34,076 bases of DNA from Armatimonadota bacterium (lineage in GTDB: Bacteria > Armatimonadota > Fimbriimonadia > Fimbriimonadales > Fimbriimonadaceae): positions 1-34,076 of the forward strand of contig JAFDWT010000040.1 of NCBI GenBank assembly GCA_018268335.1, in the 5' to 3' direction. This document shows, piece by piece, positions 22,957-31,234 of the stretch (its first letter is position 1; each line of letters begins with the position of its first letter). Below the pieces are notes generated by a model, which worked only from the letters and a program-made list of their open reading frames with translations, had not been told where the DNA came from and ran no database searches. The translations under genes were made by a program, and so were the position numbers.

Positions 22957-24516
22957 TGTCTCTCGCTTGACTTCACGCTTGCTCAGCCGGTCGACCAGGC
23001 CGTCCATGCGGAATCTGACACCGATGCGGAAGTCACCAGGGAACTTGCGTGACGAGATAAACGGCTCGAACCCGTCGGCGACCAGCGCGAACTCGTACTC
23101 CCGGTCGTAAAGCACTCGTGTCTCCAAGTCCCACTTCCATATCAGCCTGGCCGTGAAGGGGCCGCGCGAATAGTCGAGCCTGGCCAGCAGTGACTTGTCA
23201 TACGGCATGCGGTCATAGGCGAAGTCTGCCGTCCCGATGGCCGCTCCATAGCCGACGCCAACGCCGATGTCGAAGCCTTCCAGGGGTCGATACACCAACC
23301 CAGCCTCGGCCCGACCAAAGGCGAACTGACCCCGGTTGCTTGCCGTCGACAGCACGTCGAACCGCGACACCACCGAGAATTGCCCGAATCGCACCGACGG
23401 CGCCTTCAGGGTTCCTTGGAATAGCAACCTGTCGACCCACGGCTCCTCGCGGTCTTCTCGGACACGCTGCACATGCCCGGTGAAGAGGTAGCCGAAGCCG
23501 TTAGTCCGCCCGCCGTACTCAGCCGCCAAATCAAGAGGCTGGGTGACGTTGAGGGCGTCCGGCGAGCGACCGACCGTGTCCTGGTTGATGCGGGTCGAAA
23601 CGCCGTAGGACTGCCGCTTCTGCCCCAACGTGTCCTCCTCTTCGGCTAACGACTTGACGTTCACCGAGTCGAACCAACCGTCGCCCGCGAACTCCTGCAG
23701 TTCAGACCGAGGAGCCAGGCTGAACGGTGAGGAACCAGGATCCAGCGGGCTAAAGCTGTACTGCAGGATGGCCTCCGGGCTCGTCCGCGGGAATGAGTTG
23801 ATCACCGCCCCGACCGCCGACTTGTCGGTCAGCAAGACGGAACTGTCCCAAGCCACGCCGATACCCGACCCTCGCTTGTTGGTGATGTTAGGAGTCTTGA
23901 ACCCGGTCACCCTCTGGTCCAAATTGAAGTCCACGTTGGCGATCGGGCCGATCCGCCGCCCGAAGACCTCCAGAAATACGCGATGTGCCGTCCCTTGGTC
24001 GCCAGGTGAAATCGTGACGCTCTCAGCATGGACTTTGTAGGCCGGCGTCTTGTAGCGACTGAGGGTGCCAACGACCTGTGACAGAACCCATTTCTTCGGC
24101 TCGATGTGCATCGTCTCCGCGTGAAGCCGAGCCCCGGCGGCATAAACCGAGACATCCGAGGCATCGCCAGACTTGGTCTTCCAATTGAAGTCCAACTTGT
24201 GGCATGAGGCAAAGCCGTCTGGATCCGTGATCTTTGTTTCGCCGACTGCCCGGCCTCTCTGCTCGCGCTGCCAGATCGTCAGCTCGTCACACTCAATGAC
24301 CGTGTCCCAGGCGTCGGGATCGTCTGGGTTGTGCTTGTAACGGGCGATGACATGGCCGGTGAAGACGAGCGTGTCCTCGACCTCGTCCCTTTTCGCCCCG
24401 TCAAAAACCACCCGAAGGCCGCCAGTGACCATCGACTGGCGGGCGTCTTGGCGGTGTGCCAACGACGTCGCCGCCAAGGCGAACGTCTGGGCTGGCAGAG
24501 TGACGGGAATGAGCAT
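22936..24516 (-). CDS. OstA/LptD-like outer-membrane protein
   Basis: The product has about 526 residues. From 24516 it begins with a signal-like leader (MLIPVTLPAQTFALAATSLA). An OstA/LptA-type beta-jellyroll follows: LVFTGHVIARYKHN, TVIECDELTIWQREQRGRAV, FASCHKLDFNWKTKSGDASD and HAESVTISPGD. The C-terminal 300 residues alternate polar and aromatic strands (YGVSTRINQDTV, LDLAAEYGGRTNGFGYLFTG, ARLDYSRGPFTARLIWKWDL) and look like a beta-barrel. This is the LptD layout for LPS transport to the outer leaflet, but it is shorter than typical LptD (over 700 residues), so it may be a divergent paralogue. The ATG at 24564 is less likely because it delays the leader. It is divergent from an ECF sigma operon. 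Confidence 0.7.
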   Translation of the reverse strand: MLIPVTLPAQTFALAATSLAHRQDARQSMVTGGLRVVFDGAKRDEVEDTLVFTGHVIARYKHNPDDPDAWDTVIECDELTIWQREQRGRAVGETKITDPDGFASCHKLDFNWKTKSGDASDVSVYAAGARLHAETMHIEPKKWVLSQVVGTLSRYKTPAYKVHAESVTISPGDQGTAHRVFLEVFGRRIGPIANVDFNLDQRVTGFKTPNITNKRGSGIGVAWDSSVLLTDKSAVGAVINSFPRTSPEAILQYSFSPLDPGSSPFSLAPRSELQEFAGDGWFDSVNVKSLAEEEDTLGQKRQSYGVSTRINQDTVGRSPDALNVTQPLDLAAEYGGRTNGFGYLFTGHVQRVREDREEPWVDRLLFQGTLKAPSVRFGQFSVVSRFDVLSTASNRGQFAFGRAEAGLVYRPLEGFDIGVGVGYGAAIGTADFAYDRMPYDKSLLARLDYSRGPFTARLIWKWDLETRVLYDREYEFALVADGFEPFISSRKFPGDFRIGVRFRMDGLVDRLSKREVKRETRKQPAP

Positions 24517-24544
24517 CCGTTTGAACAGACGAGTGTACTGCCGC

Positions 24545-24573
24545 GAACTTTCTACTTCCGTCAAACAGTCTCA
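24545..24573 (+). promoter_or_regulatory. ECF-type promoter upstream of the sigma factor gene (probable autoregulation)
   Basis: GAACTT (24545-24550), a 17-nt spacer and GTCTCA (24568-24573) match the general ECF layout, with AAC at -35 and GTC at -10. They lie directly before an ECF sigma gene, which suggests that sigma drives its own operon. Transcription would start near 24580, only a few bases before the ATG at 24587. Confidence 0.5.
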
Positions 24574-24586
24574 CGGGTGTATCATC

Positions 24587-25162
24587 ATGTCAAGCGCGAC
24601 CATGGCAGACACACGCCTCTTGGAGTCCAAGGCCGACATGCGGTGCGACGAGGCCGCCTGGCTGGCTCGTTGCCGCCAAGGTGACGAGCGCGCGATGGAC
24701 GCCATCGTCGCCCGGCACCGCCGCCGGATCATCCGGGTCGCCGCCAACGTCCTGCGTGACACCAACGAGGCCGAAGACGTCGCCCAAGACGCCTTCCTGA
24801 AGGCTTTCCGCGAACTCCATCGCCTGCGTGAAGACAACGCTTTCAGCGGCTACCTCTACAGAATCTGCGTCCGCATGTGCATGGACAGGCTGCGCAGCCG
24901 CCGTGCCGACACCGGCGAATTTGAATGCGCCGAACACGGCGCTGCCGAGAAGATCGAGACCCGAGTCCTGGTCGAGAGGCTGCTGGACAAGCTCCCGCCC
25001 GAGCTCCGCATGACCCTCGTCCTGCGGGAGATGGAACAACTGAGTTATGACGAGGTCGCGGACGTGATGGGCGTGCCCGTCGGAACCGTCCGGTCTCGCC
25101 TCCACACGGCCCGCGAGCGGTTCCGCGTCATCTGGTGCCAAGCCACCAAGGAGGCGCGATGA
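24587..25162 (+). CDS. ECF-family RNA polymerase sigma factor
   Basis: This is a 191-residue alternative sigma factor of the two-domain ECF class. Region 2 reads RRIIRVAANVLRDTNEAEDV, then AQDAFLKAFRELHRL, the core-binding and -10-binding helices. Region 4 reads LDKLPPELRMTLVLREMEQL, then SYDEVADVMGVPVGTVRSRL, the -35-binding helix-turn-helix. The frame is open from 24347, but the upstream part is the shadow of the divergent gene. Starts at 24587 and 24602 are both possible. The next gene's ATG overlaps the stop (ATGA), coupling it to a single-pass membrane protein, the usual place of an anti-sigma factor. The neighbouring OstA/LptD-like gene hints at an envelope-related regulon. Confidence 0.93.
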   Translation: MSSATMADTRLLESKADMRCDEAAWLARCRQGDERAMDAIVARHRRRIIRVAANVLRDTNEAEDVAQDAFLKAFRELHRLREDNAFSGYLYRICVRMCMDRLRSRRADTGEFECAEHGAAEKIETRVLVERLLDKLPPELRMTLVLREMEQLSYDEVADVMGVPVGTVRSRLHTARERFRVIWCQATKEAR

Positions 25163-25464
25163 ACTACGACCACGCGATTTCGGCGGCGGGGATAGAGGCT
25201 TCCGAAAACACGGAACTGACGATGGACCAAGCCATGTCCTTCCTTCGGGAGGCCACGATCACCGATGTGGACGTCTCGCCCGACTTTGACGGAGCGGTCT
25301 TGCGCCGGCACCGATTGGCAGCCAGCCGCCGCAGCGTCAGGCACTGGGCACCGTCGATCGTCGCGGCCCTTATGGCTGCATTGGCCGTCCTGACGTTTGT
25401 GCAGCTCGTCGCTGTGCCTTCCACCACGGTCACTGAGCCCCCGGCAAACGCCGTCGGTCGATGA
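25159..25464 (+). CDS. Single-pass membrane protein, candidate anti-sigma factor
   Basis: This 101-residue product has a cytosolic N-terminal segment of about 65 residues that is mostly helical and acidic (TELTMDQAMSFLREATITDV). A basic patch (RRHRLAASRRSVRH) follows, then one transmembrane helix (APSIVAALMAALAVLTFVQL) and a short outer tail. No zinc-binding anti-sigma motif (H-x3-C-x2-C) is seen, so the assignment rests on position and topology. The ATG overlaps the sigma stop, with AGGAGG before it. Its stop overlaps the next ATG too (ATGA), so all three genes are coupled. Confidence 0.7.
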   Translation: MNYDHAISAAGIEASENTELTMDQAMSFLREATITDVDVSPDFDGAVLRRHRLAASRRSVRHWAPSIVAALMAALAVLTFVQLVAVPSTTVTEPPANAVGR

Positions 25465-26861
25465 ACCGGGCACAGCAGGCGCTGGTCGGCTCCCTGGCCG
25501 GTGCGCTGGCCGTCCTCAGCCTGCACCCGGTGACGAGGCCCTACCTCTTGCGCCCGCTCACCGACCCGCCTTCCTTGATCGAAACGGCCACCCTTCCCCT
25601 CGACACCGACACCCGCTCTTACTTTCTGTTTCGCAGAGCGTTCGGCGATAAGTCTCTGTCCACGGACGACTTCCTGTCCATCGCGGAAGCCTCACAGAAG
25701 ATGTCCGAGACGGACAAGCTCAACGCTGTCTGGCCAGTCCTGGAAGCTTGGGCACAAGACAAGCTGGACAACCAGGAAGCCGCCGAATCCGCGTGGCGTC
25801 GAGCTTCGCAGCGCACCCGGTGGTTCGACGTGAAGCCGGTGGCGATCGCCCCGACAGACTCGGCTTGGGACCGGTATCGGCAGATCGCCGACCTTGGCCC
25901 CGGATGGGTGCAGGCTTACTCTGGTTACGTCAAGCGTCTCTCTCTCGCCGATCCCGGCGAAGACGCCGCCCGTGCCGAGAGCGTCGCGATCGGTCTCACT
26001 GCCTGGCGGTCGGTGACAAGTGTCGCCGGTAAGTCGCTTCTCGGCCAGAGTCTCAGGCAAGCGGTCCGATACGACCCGGTCAAGCGCAAAGGCGATTCTG
26101 TTGTGCTGGAAACCATGCGACAGCGGCTGTCGGACGAGCAGGTCAGCGACCTTATGTCGGCAGTGGCGTCGCCTGACCGTGAAGCTGGTTCGCAAGCGAT
26201 ATTCGCCTGGAAAGCCCTGGCCGCCCAAAGACTGGCAGGCGGCTCGATGCTGGCTGGCGCTGCAGGTGCCGTGCTCTTTGTGGTTGGCTCTTTGCTGGCG
26301 ACCTGGGGGCGTGCGCGTCAAATCCTGGCTCTCCCTTGGTGCGCTGTGCTGGGTGTCGCCTCAGGAGTCGCCGTTTACCTCGGCACCGGCCTGCTCTTTC
26401 CAGCTCTCTGGGCGGTTGTCGTGTGGGGAGGCTTTGCCTATGTCCGTGACCGGATTTGGAAAGGCGACCTCGCCGATTTCGGTCGGTCAGCGCAGGCAGT
26501 GACGACCCTGTTGGCACTGTCTTTCGTCATCGCCGTTTCTGTCGCCGTCATCGCCGGTGAGCCTTGGGCGCGGGCCATACATGATGGAACGAGGTTCGGG
26601 CAAGAGGTTGGCCGTACCAGCACCTTGGCTACTGCGTTAGCCTGGTTCTTGCTCTCGCTCGTCGCCGTGGCCGGCCAGGTTTTTGCCTACGTGCGGCGGC
26701 GTACCCCGGCAGTGGTCGCAGCGCGAATGGTCCGCTCCTTTGGCCTACGAGCTATGGTGTGTGGCCTTGTGGCCAGCGTCGTCTTGACTCCCATTTGCCT
26801 GGCCTGGGACACCCGGCTTTGCCACGCCTTGGCAGCAGGAGAGATGTGGGACGACAAGTGA
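25461..26861 (+). CDS. Polytopic membrane protein of unknown function in the ECF sigma operon
   Basis: I do not recognise a family for this 466-residue product. It has one N-terminal hydrophobic helix (ALVGSLAGALAVLSL). A non-membrane segment of about 230 residues (about 28-255) follows, rich in Ala, Asp and Trp and mostly helical (KLNAVWPVLEAWAQDKLDNQ), perhaps TPR-like. About six C-terminal membrane helices start at MLAGAAGAVLFVVGSLLATW and end at AMVCGLVASVVLTPICLAW. If helix 1 crosses the membrane, the large segment is periplasmic and could sense envelope state for the sigma factor. This is inference. The start is fixed by the ATGA overlap with the previous gene. Confidence 0.75.
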   Translation: MNRAQQALVGSLAGALAVLSLHPVTRPYLLRPLTDPPSLIETATLPLDTDTRSYFLFRRAFGDKSLSTDDFLSIAEASQKMSETDKLNAVWPVLEAWAQDKLDNQEAAESAWRRASQRTRWFDVKPVAIAPTDSAWDRYRQIADLGPGWVQAYSGYVKRLSLADPGEDAARAESVAIGLTAWRSVTSVAGKSLLGQSLRQAVRYDPVKRKGDSVVLETMRQRLSDEQVSDLMSAVASPDREAGSQAIFAWKALAAQRLAGGSMLAGAAGAVLFVVGSLLATWGRARQILALPWCAVLGVASGVAVYLGTGLLFPALWAVVVWGGFAYVRDRIWKGDLADFGRSAQAVTTLLALSFVIAVSVAVIAGEPWARAIHDGTRFGQEVGRTSTLATALAWFLLSLVAVAGQVFAYVRRRTPAVVAARMVRSFGLRAMVCGLVASVVLTPICLAWDTRLCHALAAGEMWDDK

Positions 26862-26908
26862 GGGCTGGACTTCTCCTCGTCGTTGCGGTCACGCTTACTT
26901 GACGAGCG

Positions 26909-29269
26909 ATGGAACAGCGGATTGAACAGGCGGTCGAATCAGCCCGCACGGCCAGGTCTGAGCTGTTCGATCAGGTCGGAACAGTCACCGACCCCATGGC
27001 TTGGTGCCGCAGGCACACCACTATCGTCGACGGCTTGCTGCAATCCCTCTTCAGTTTCATGCAGGAAGCCCATCTGAGTCTGCCCCCAGTCGCTCTGGTG
27101 GCCACCGGTGGCTATGGCCGAGCCGAGTTATGCCCGCACAGCGACATCGACCTCGCCGTCGTGCCGCTGGAGGAGTCGTCTCAAAGCCTTTCCGAAGCAG
27201 TACGATGGCTTTTTCGAGCGACCAACGACGCGCTGCAGCAAGGCATGGGCCTCAAAGTCGGTTATTCGTACCGCTTAGTCGGTGACGTCCCAGGTTACGA
27301 CGCCACCACGATCAGCGGCCTCTTTGACGCCAGGCTAGTCGCTGGCAGTGCCGAACCACTGCAGCAACTCTCCACCGCTCTCCTGACCGGCCTGCCCACC
27401 GCAGACTTCATCCTGAGCAAGATCGACGAGCGCCGGCGCGACCTGGCCAAGACCCATGACACACCCCTCGTCGTCGAGCCAAACCTCAAGTACGGCGCTG
27501 GCGGTCTGCGCAGTTTCTTGACGGCGAACTGGATCGCCGTCGCGCTTGGCGAGCGGCAACTCCCACCGACCGACGCCTATTTGTCTGTGCTGCGTGCTCG
27601 CATCTTCCTGCACCTAGTCAGCGGCAGGTGCCACGACGAGATGAGCCGCAACCGGGCCGAAGACGTCGCCAAATTGACTGGACTCGCCCCGACCGTTTAC
27701 GGCTCGGAATTGTCGCAAGCGATGCTTGAGAACCACGAGTTCTACTTGTCGACACTGGAGAGGCTACAAGAAGAGCGCTACGCCCTCAACACCGCAGTCA
27801 TCGCCGTTCGAGGCGAGGCCAAAGTGGTGCCAGGTTCGCCCGCCGGAAAAGCCGCCTTCGGCCTCCATCTGGCGACGCGGCTTGGGCTCACCGTGTCCGA
27901 GCACACTGCCCCCCCAAGCCCCGAAGTCGGCCCCGAGGCGATGGCGGCGATTTCGGGCGGCGAGGCCACCGTCCGGAACTTGGACAGGGCTGGCATCCTC
28001 GGCGTCATCCTTCCCGAGTTGACCGCATGCCGGACATTGATGCCGACCGACCCTAGTCACCAATTCACCGTCTTTGAACACACGCTTCGCACATTGCGAT
28101 TGCTCGACGACACGCCACCCGAATCTCCCCTAGGTTCAATTCGTGTCGGTCTGGACGACGACGGCCCGCTGCAACTTGCCTTGCTCCTGCACGACGCAGG
28201 TAAAGCCGTCCCTGGCCGGCCTCACAGCGAGACTGGCGCAGAGATCGCCCATACCGTCGCCGCGCGTTGGCAGCTCGAGGCCCGCGTCGAAGAACTGGTC
28301 TCCTGGCTAGTCGCCGAGCACCTGACTATGAGCAAGTTCATCCGCCTCCGCGACGTGATGCATCCCGACACGGCGGTCGAATTCGCCAAGGTCGTCGGCG
28401 ACCGAGAGCGGCTGGACAATTTGACCTTGCTGACCTACGTTGACATGGCCTCGGTCAACGACAGCCTCTGGACTCCCGTCCAGGAGACATTCTTGCTGGA
28501 ACTCCACGCCCGCACCGCCCAGGCCCTGGAGTCAGAATCGGTCAGGACCGACGAAACCTCTGCGCGACGCCGCATCCTGAGACGGCTGCAGAGCGAAGAG
28601 GTGCCCGGAGACCGACTGGCGCAGTTCCTGGACAGCCTGCCTCCCCACTACGTCCTTAGCACCGACCCGGCCAGCGTGAACCAGCACTTCTGGGCTGCCG
28701 AGGCCGCCAGCGCCGACGGCACACCGCAGGTCTTGTGGGACGACAAGGCGGACATCGGCGTCACCGACATCGCCGTCGTCTGCCACGACCGCGCCGGACT
28801 CTTGCAGTCGATCTTGGCCGTCCTCTACGCTTACGACCTCAGCTTGTTTGGCTTGCGGGCCAGTACGACGGCAACCAGCAACCCGGTGGCGGTCGACGTG
28901 TTCACTGTCAGTTCAGGGGGCCGGTGCGTCGGACGGCAATCAGCGGCGCAGGTGCAGGCGGCGCTCCTGGCCGTCTTGACCGGAACCAAGCCTTCGGAAG
29001 AGGTCCTGCGTTCGCGCGGCAAAGACCCCGAGCGCAAACAAGACCTCTTACGCGTCAATTTTGTGACTGGCACACCTGGCATCATCGAAGTCCGTGCTCC
29101 GCGAGGCCGTGGCATGCCCTACCGGGTCAGCCGCGTCATCTCGCGGCAGGGCTGGAACGTCCTCGCCGCCCGCGTCGGACAATGGGCTGGCAGCGGCACG
29201 GCGGCATTTTATGTCGAAGGCGCGGACGCTGATCAAGTTGCCCGGGCCTTTGCAGGGCAAGAGGTATAA
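26909..29269 (+). CDS. glnD: GlnD-like bifunctional [protein-PII] uridylyltransferase
   Basis: This is the nitrogen-status enzyme that uridylylates PII and removes UMP in response to glutamine. Domain order is canonical. The nucleotidyltransferase motif is VATGGYGRAELCPHSDIDLA, with D79 and D81 as catalytic aspartates. The GlnD/UR helical region includes EPNLKYGAGGLRSF. The HD domain includes FEHTLRTLRLLDD and LALLLHDAGKAVPGRPHSET. Two C-terminal ACT domains start at AVVCHDRAGLLQSILAVLYA and EVRAPRGRGMPYRVSRVISR. At 786 residues it is shorter than enterobacterial GlnD (about 890) but complete. There is no clear ribosome site. No glnB or glnA lies in the window. Two TrkA-type genes follow within 20 nt. 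Confidence 0.92.
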   Translation: MEQRIEQAVESARTARSELFDQVGTVTDPMAWCRRHTTIVDGLLQSLFSFMQEAHLSLPPVALVATGGYGRAELCPHSDIDLAVVPLEESSQSLSEAVRWLFRATNDALQQGMGLKVGYSYRLVGDVPGYDATTISGLFDARLVAGSAEPLQQLSTALLTGLPTADFILSKIDERRRDLAKTHDTPLVVEPNLKYGAGGLRSFLTANWIAVALGERQLPPTDAYLSVLRARIFLHLVSGRCHDEMSRNRAEDVAKLTGLAPTVYGSELSQAMLENHEFYLSTLERLQEERYALNTAVIAVRGEAKVVPGSPAGKAAFGLHLATRLGLTVSEHTAPPSPEVGPEAMAAISGGEATVRNLDRAGILGVILPELTACRTLMPTDPSHQFTVFEHTLRTLRLLDDTPPESPLGSIRVGLDDDGPLQLALLLHDAGKAVPGRPHSETGAEIAHTVAARWQLEARVEELVSWLVAEHLTMSKFIRLRDVMHPDTAVEFAKVVGDRERLDNLTLLTYVDMASVNDSLWTPVQETFLLELHARTAQALESESVRTDETSARRRILRRLQSEEVPGDRLAQFLDSLPPHYVLSTDPASVNQHFWAAEAASADGTPQVLWDDKADIGVTDIAVVCHDRAGLLQSILAVLYAYDLSLFGLRASTTATSNPVAVDVFTVSSGGRCVGRQSAAQVQAALLAVLTGTKPSEEVLRSRGKDPERKQDLLRVNFVTGTPGIIEVRAPRGRGMPYRVSRVISRQGWNVLAARVGQWAGSGTAAFYVEGADADQVARAFAGQEV

Positions 29270-29284
29270 ACCGCCTTGCCAAAC

Positions 29285-29737
29285 ATGAATGTCGTGATCC
29301 TCGGATGCGGCCGCACCGGAGCGACCCTAGCCCTCCAATTGACCTCGCGCGGCCACTCGGTCACCCTGATCGAGCGCAACCCAGAAGCCCTCCGGCGGTT
29401 AGGCAAAACCTATCCTTGCCGCATCGTCTTGGGCAGCGGACTCGATGTCGACGTGCTCGAAAAAGCCAATGTGCGAACGTGCGACGCCTTTTTCGCCGTG
29501 ACGCGCGGCGACAACACCAACATCATGGCGGCGCAGATCGTCCAGCGCAATTTCGGAGTGCAGCGCGTGGCGGTCAAGGTGGCCGACCCGCAGCGGGCCG
29601 AAGCCTATCGCAAGCTCGGCCTCTTTTGCATCAACGCGGCTGCGCTCCTCGCCGGCATGTGCCGCGACTGGCTGCTGGGCGTCGAATACGAACCGATCGA
29701 CTCGTACAACGTCTTGGTCGAGGAGATGGGGATTTAA
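29285..29737 (+). CDS. TrkA-N (RCK/KTN) domain protein, NAD-binding K+ uptake regulator
   Basis: This 150-residue cytosolic protein is a single RCK N-lobe. It has the NAD-binding G-x-G-x-x-G motif in MNVVILGCGRTGATLALQL, the acidic ribose ligand in VTLIERNPEALRRL, and CDAFFAVTRGDNTNIMAAQI. The TrkA-C half is absent. Such subunits gate Trk/Ktr potassium channels on binding nucleotides. I chose the ATG at 29285 over the TTG at 29276. The gene begins 15 nt after glnD and ends 3 nt before a second TrkA-type gene, so the two probably form one complex. No TrkH/KtrB channel gene is in the window. Confidence 0.88.
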   Translation: MNVVILGCGRTGATLALQLTSRGHSVTLIERNPEALRRLGKTYPCRIVLGSGLDVDVLEKANVRTCDAFFAVTRGDNTNIMAAQIVQRNFGVQRVAVKVADPQRAEAYRKLGLFCINAAALLAGMCRDWLLGVEYEPIDSYNVLVEEMGI

Positions 29738-29740
29738 CCG

Positions 29741-30406
29741 ATGTATCTCATTCTTGTCGGAGGCGGCAACGTCGGGTTGCAACTGGCCAAGCGGCTGATC
29801 GCCCGTGGCCATGAAGTCTTGCTCCTGGAAAAGGACGCCCGGATGGCCCAGAAACTGGGCAACCACCTGGGTGACGAGTACGTCATGCACGGCGACGGCT
29901 GCGAGATCCACTCGCAAAAAGCCGCTGGCTTCAGCCGCGCCGACGTCGTGGTGGCAGTCACTGGCGAGGACGAAGACAACCTGGTCGTCTGCCAGTTGGC
30001 CAAAGAGGTCTGGAAGGTCAAACGGGTGGTCGCCCGCGTCAACGACCCGAACCACGAGCAGATTTTCCGCGACATCGGCATCGATGACACAGTCAGTGCC
30101 ACAGGCATCATCTTTAGCCTGATCGACCAGCAAATTTCGTCTGACGAGCTGATCCCGGTCGGCCACCTCCACCGTGGCCATGTCGAAGTGGTAGAGAGCA
30201 TCCTCAGCCATCGTTCACCGTGGGTCAACAAGGCAGTCCGCGACATCGCCTTGCCATCGGGAACGTTTTTGGTCTATCTGGTGCGTGACGGCAACGGCAT
30301 GAACATCAGCGGCGACACGGTTCTGACCGCTGGCGACATGCTGGTCGCGTTGGTGCCAGTGGCTCGGGCTGAAGAACTGCGGGCAGCTTTGTTGGATAAG
30401 GACTGA
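29741..30406 (+). CDS. TrkA-type (TrkA-N plus TrkA-C) K+ uptake regulator
   Basis: The 221-residue product has an N-terminal Rossmann RCK domain (MYLILVGGGNVGLQLAKRLI, LLLEKD, ADVVVAVTGEDEDNLVVCQL). A TrkA-C domain follows (about residues 140-219), with PVGHLHRGHVEVVESILSHR and a GDMLVALVPVARAEELRAAL end. This is the size of KtrA/TrkA-type single-repeat regulators. GGAGATGGGG before the ATG is a good ribosome site. Together with the preceding TrkA-N-only protein it could make a two-subunit gating ring for a potassium channel encoded elsewhere. Confidence 0.92.
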   Translation: MYLILVGGGNVGLQLAKRLIARGHEVLLLEKDARMAQKLGNHLGDEYVMHGDGCEIHSQKAAGFSRADVVVAVTGEDEDNLVVCQLAKEVWKVKRVVARVNDPNHEQIFRDIGIDDTVSATGIIFSLIDQQISSDELIPVGHLHRGHVEVVESILSHRSPWVNKAVRDIALPSGTFLVYLVRDGNGMNISGDTVLTAGDMLVALVPVARAEELRAALLDKD

Positions 30407-30442
30407 TCGTTCGCCTAGACAGCGCAAGTATGGTGGCCGAAA

Positions 30443-31234
30443 TTGCGCATCATCGCCCAAATACATTACTATCGTGGTGACCTCTGGGATCAACTCTTAG
30501 CAAAGGGCATTATTCTTGACGAGAAATATAACACTACGCCAGTCATCCGCATTCCAGTCACTGATCCCGTCTACGAAAAGTTGAAGAATTCTGGTGTCGA
30601 ATTTGCTGAAAAGAGATTCGCTTACTTTACGAAACCAGAACGTGACCGTTCAAGTTACTTGAAGATCATGCCTTCATATGCATGGACTGAAACATTGCAT
30701 GCTGCGAACAAGCGAGCAAAGTTCTTTAGGCAGGTTTGTCAGGTCTGCTTAGCTCGTGATGAGCAGGTCGAAGATGTCAGGATGCAAGTATCGTTAGGTA
30801 AGCAGTACGACTTGTTCACTGTTCCGCTGCCTGAAATGCTCTTTATACGTGGCCATAGGGCCAAGCAAGTCTTCACGGACTTTGGTTGCGACTTCCGATC
30901 GCTCCGAACACCGAAGGGTCGACCAATTGAAGACGCCTGGCAAGTGGTGACTCCCCTCGCTGAATCGCCACTCTTGATGACCACGCCTCCTGCGAGAAGC
31001 TGCCCACTATGTGGCACAAAGGCCTATCAGTTTCCTTATGACGACTATGCCCCAAGCTTTCAATCGGATCCCGGTTCAGGCCCCAGGCTTACACAGGAAT
31101 GGTTTGCAAATTTTGAGGATGTCTTTCGATTCGTTTACGTCCCCAATGCCCTCGCCCGTGCCATTAAGCAGGCGGGCCTGAAGCACGCGACATTCAGACC
31201 CCAAAATCCTGCCTGCAATGTTGACCCACTCTAG
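30443..31234 (+). CDS. Accessory protein resembling double-CXXCG immunity-type proteins
   Basis: The 263-residue product starts at a TTG (30443); an in-frame stop lies just upstream and GGTGG precedes it. It has two cysteine pairs, CQVC near residue 98 and CPLCG near 185, likely a zinc site. The C-terminal half (YDLFTVPLPEMLFIRGHRAK, RSCPLCGTKAYQFPYDDY, FEDVFRFVYVPNALARAIKQ, AGLKHATFRP) resembles from memory the myxobacterial double-CXXCG/SitI group, some of which are immunity proteins; I could not align it. Base composition is clearly more AT-rich than its neighbours, and codon use differs. No toxin is adjacent. The stop shares CTAG with the convergent E2 gene. Confidence 0.6.
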   Translation: MRIIAQIHYYRGDLWDQLLAKGIILDEKYNTTPVIRIPVTDPVYEKLKNSGVEFAEKRFAYFTKPERDRSSYLKIMPSYAWTETLHAANKRAKFFRQVCQVCLARDEQVEDVRMQVSLGKQYDLFTVPLPEMLFIRGHRAKQVFTDFGCDFRSLRTPKGRPIEDAWQVVTPLAESPLLMTTPPARSCPLCGTKAYQFPYDDYAPSFQSDPGSGPRLTQEWFANFEDVFRFVYVPNALARAIKQAGLKHATFRPQNPACNVDPL

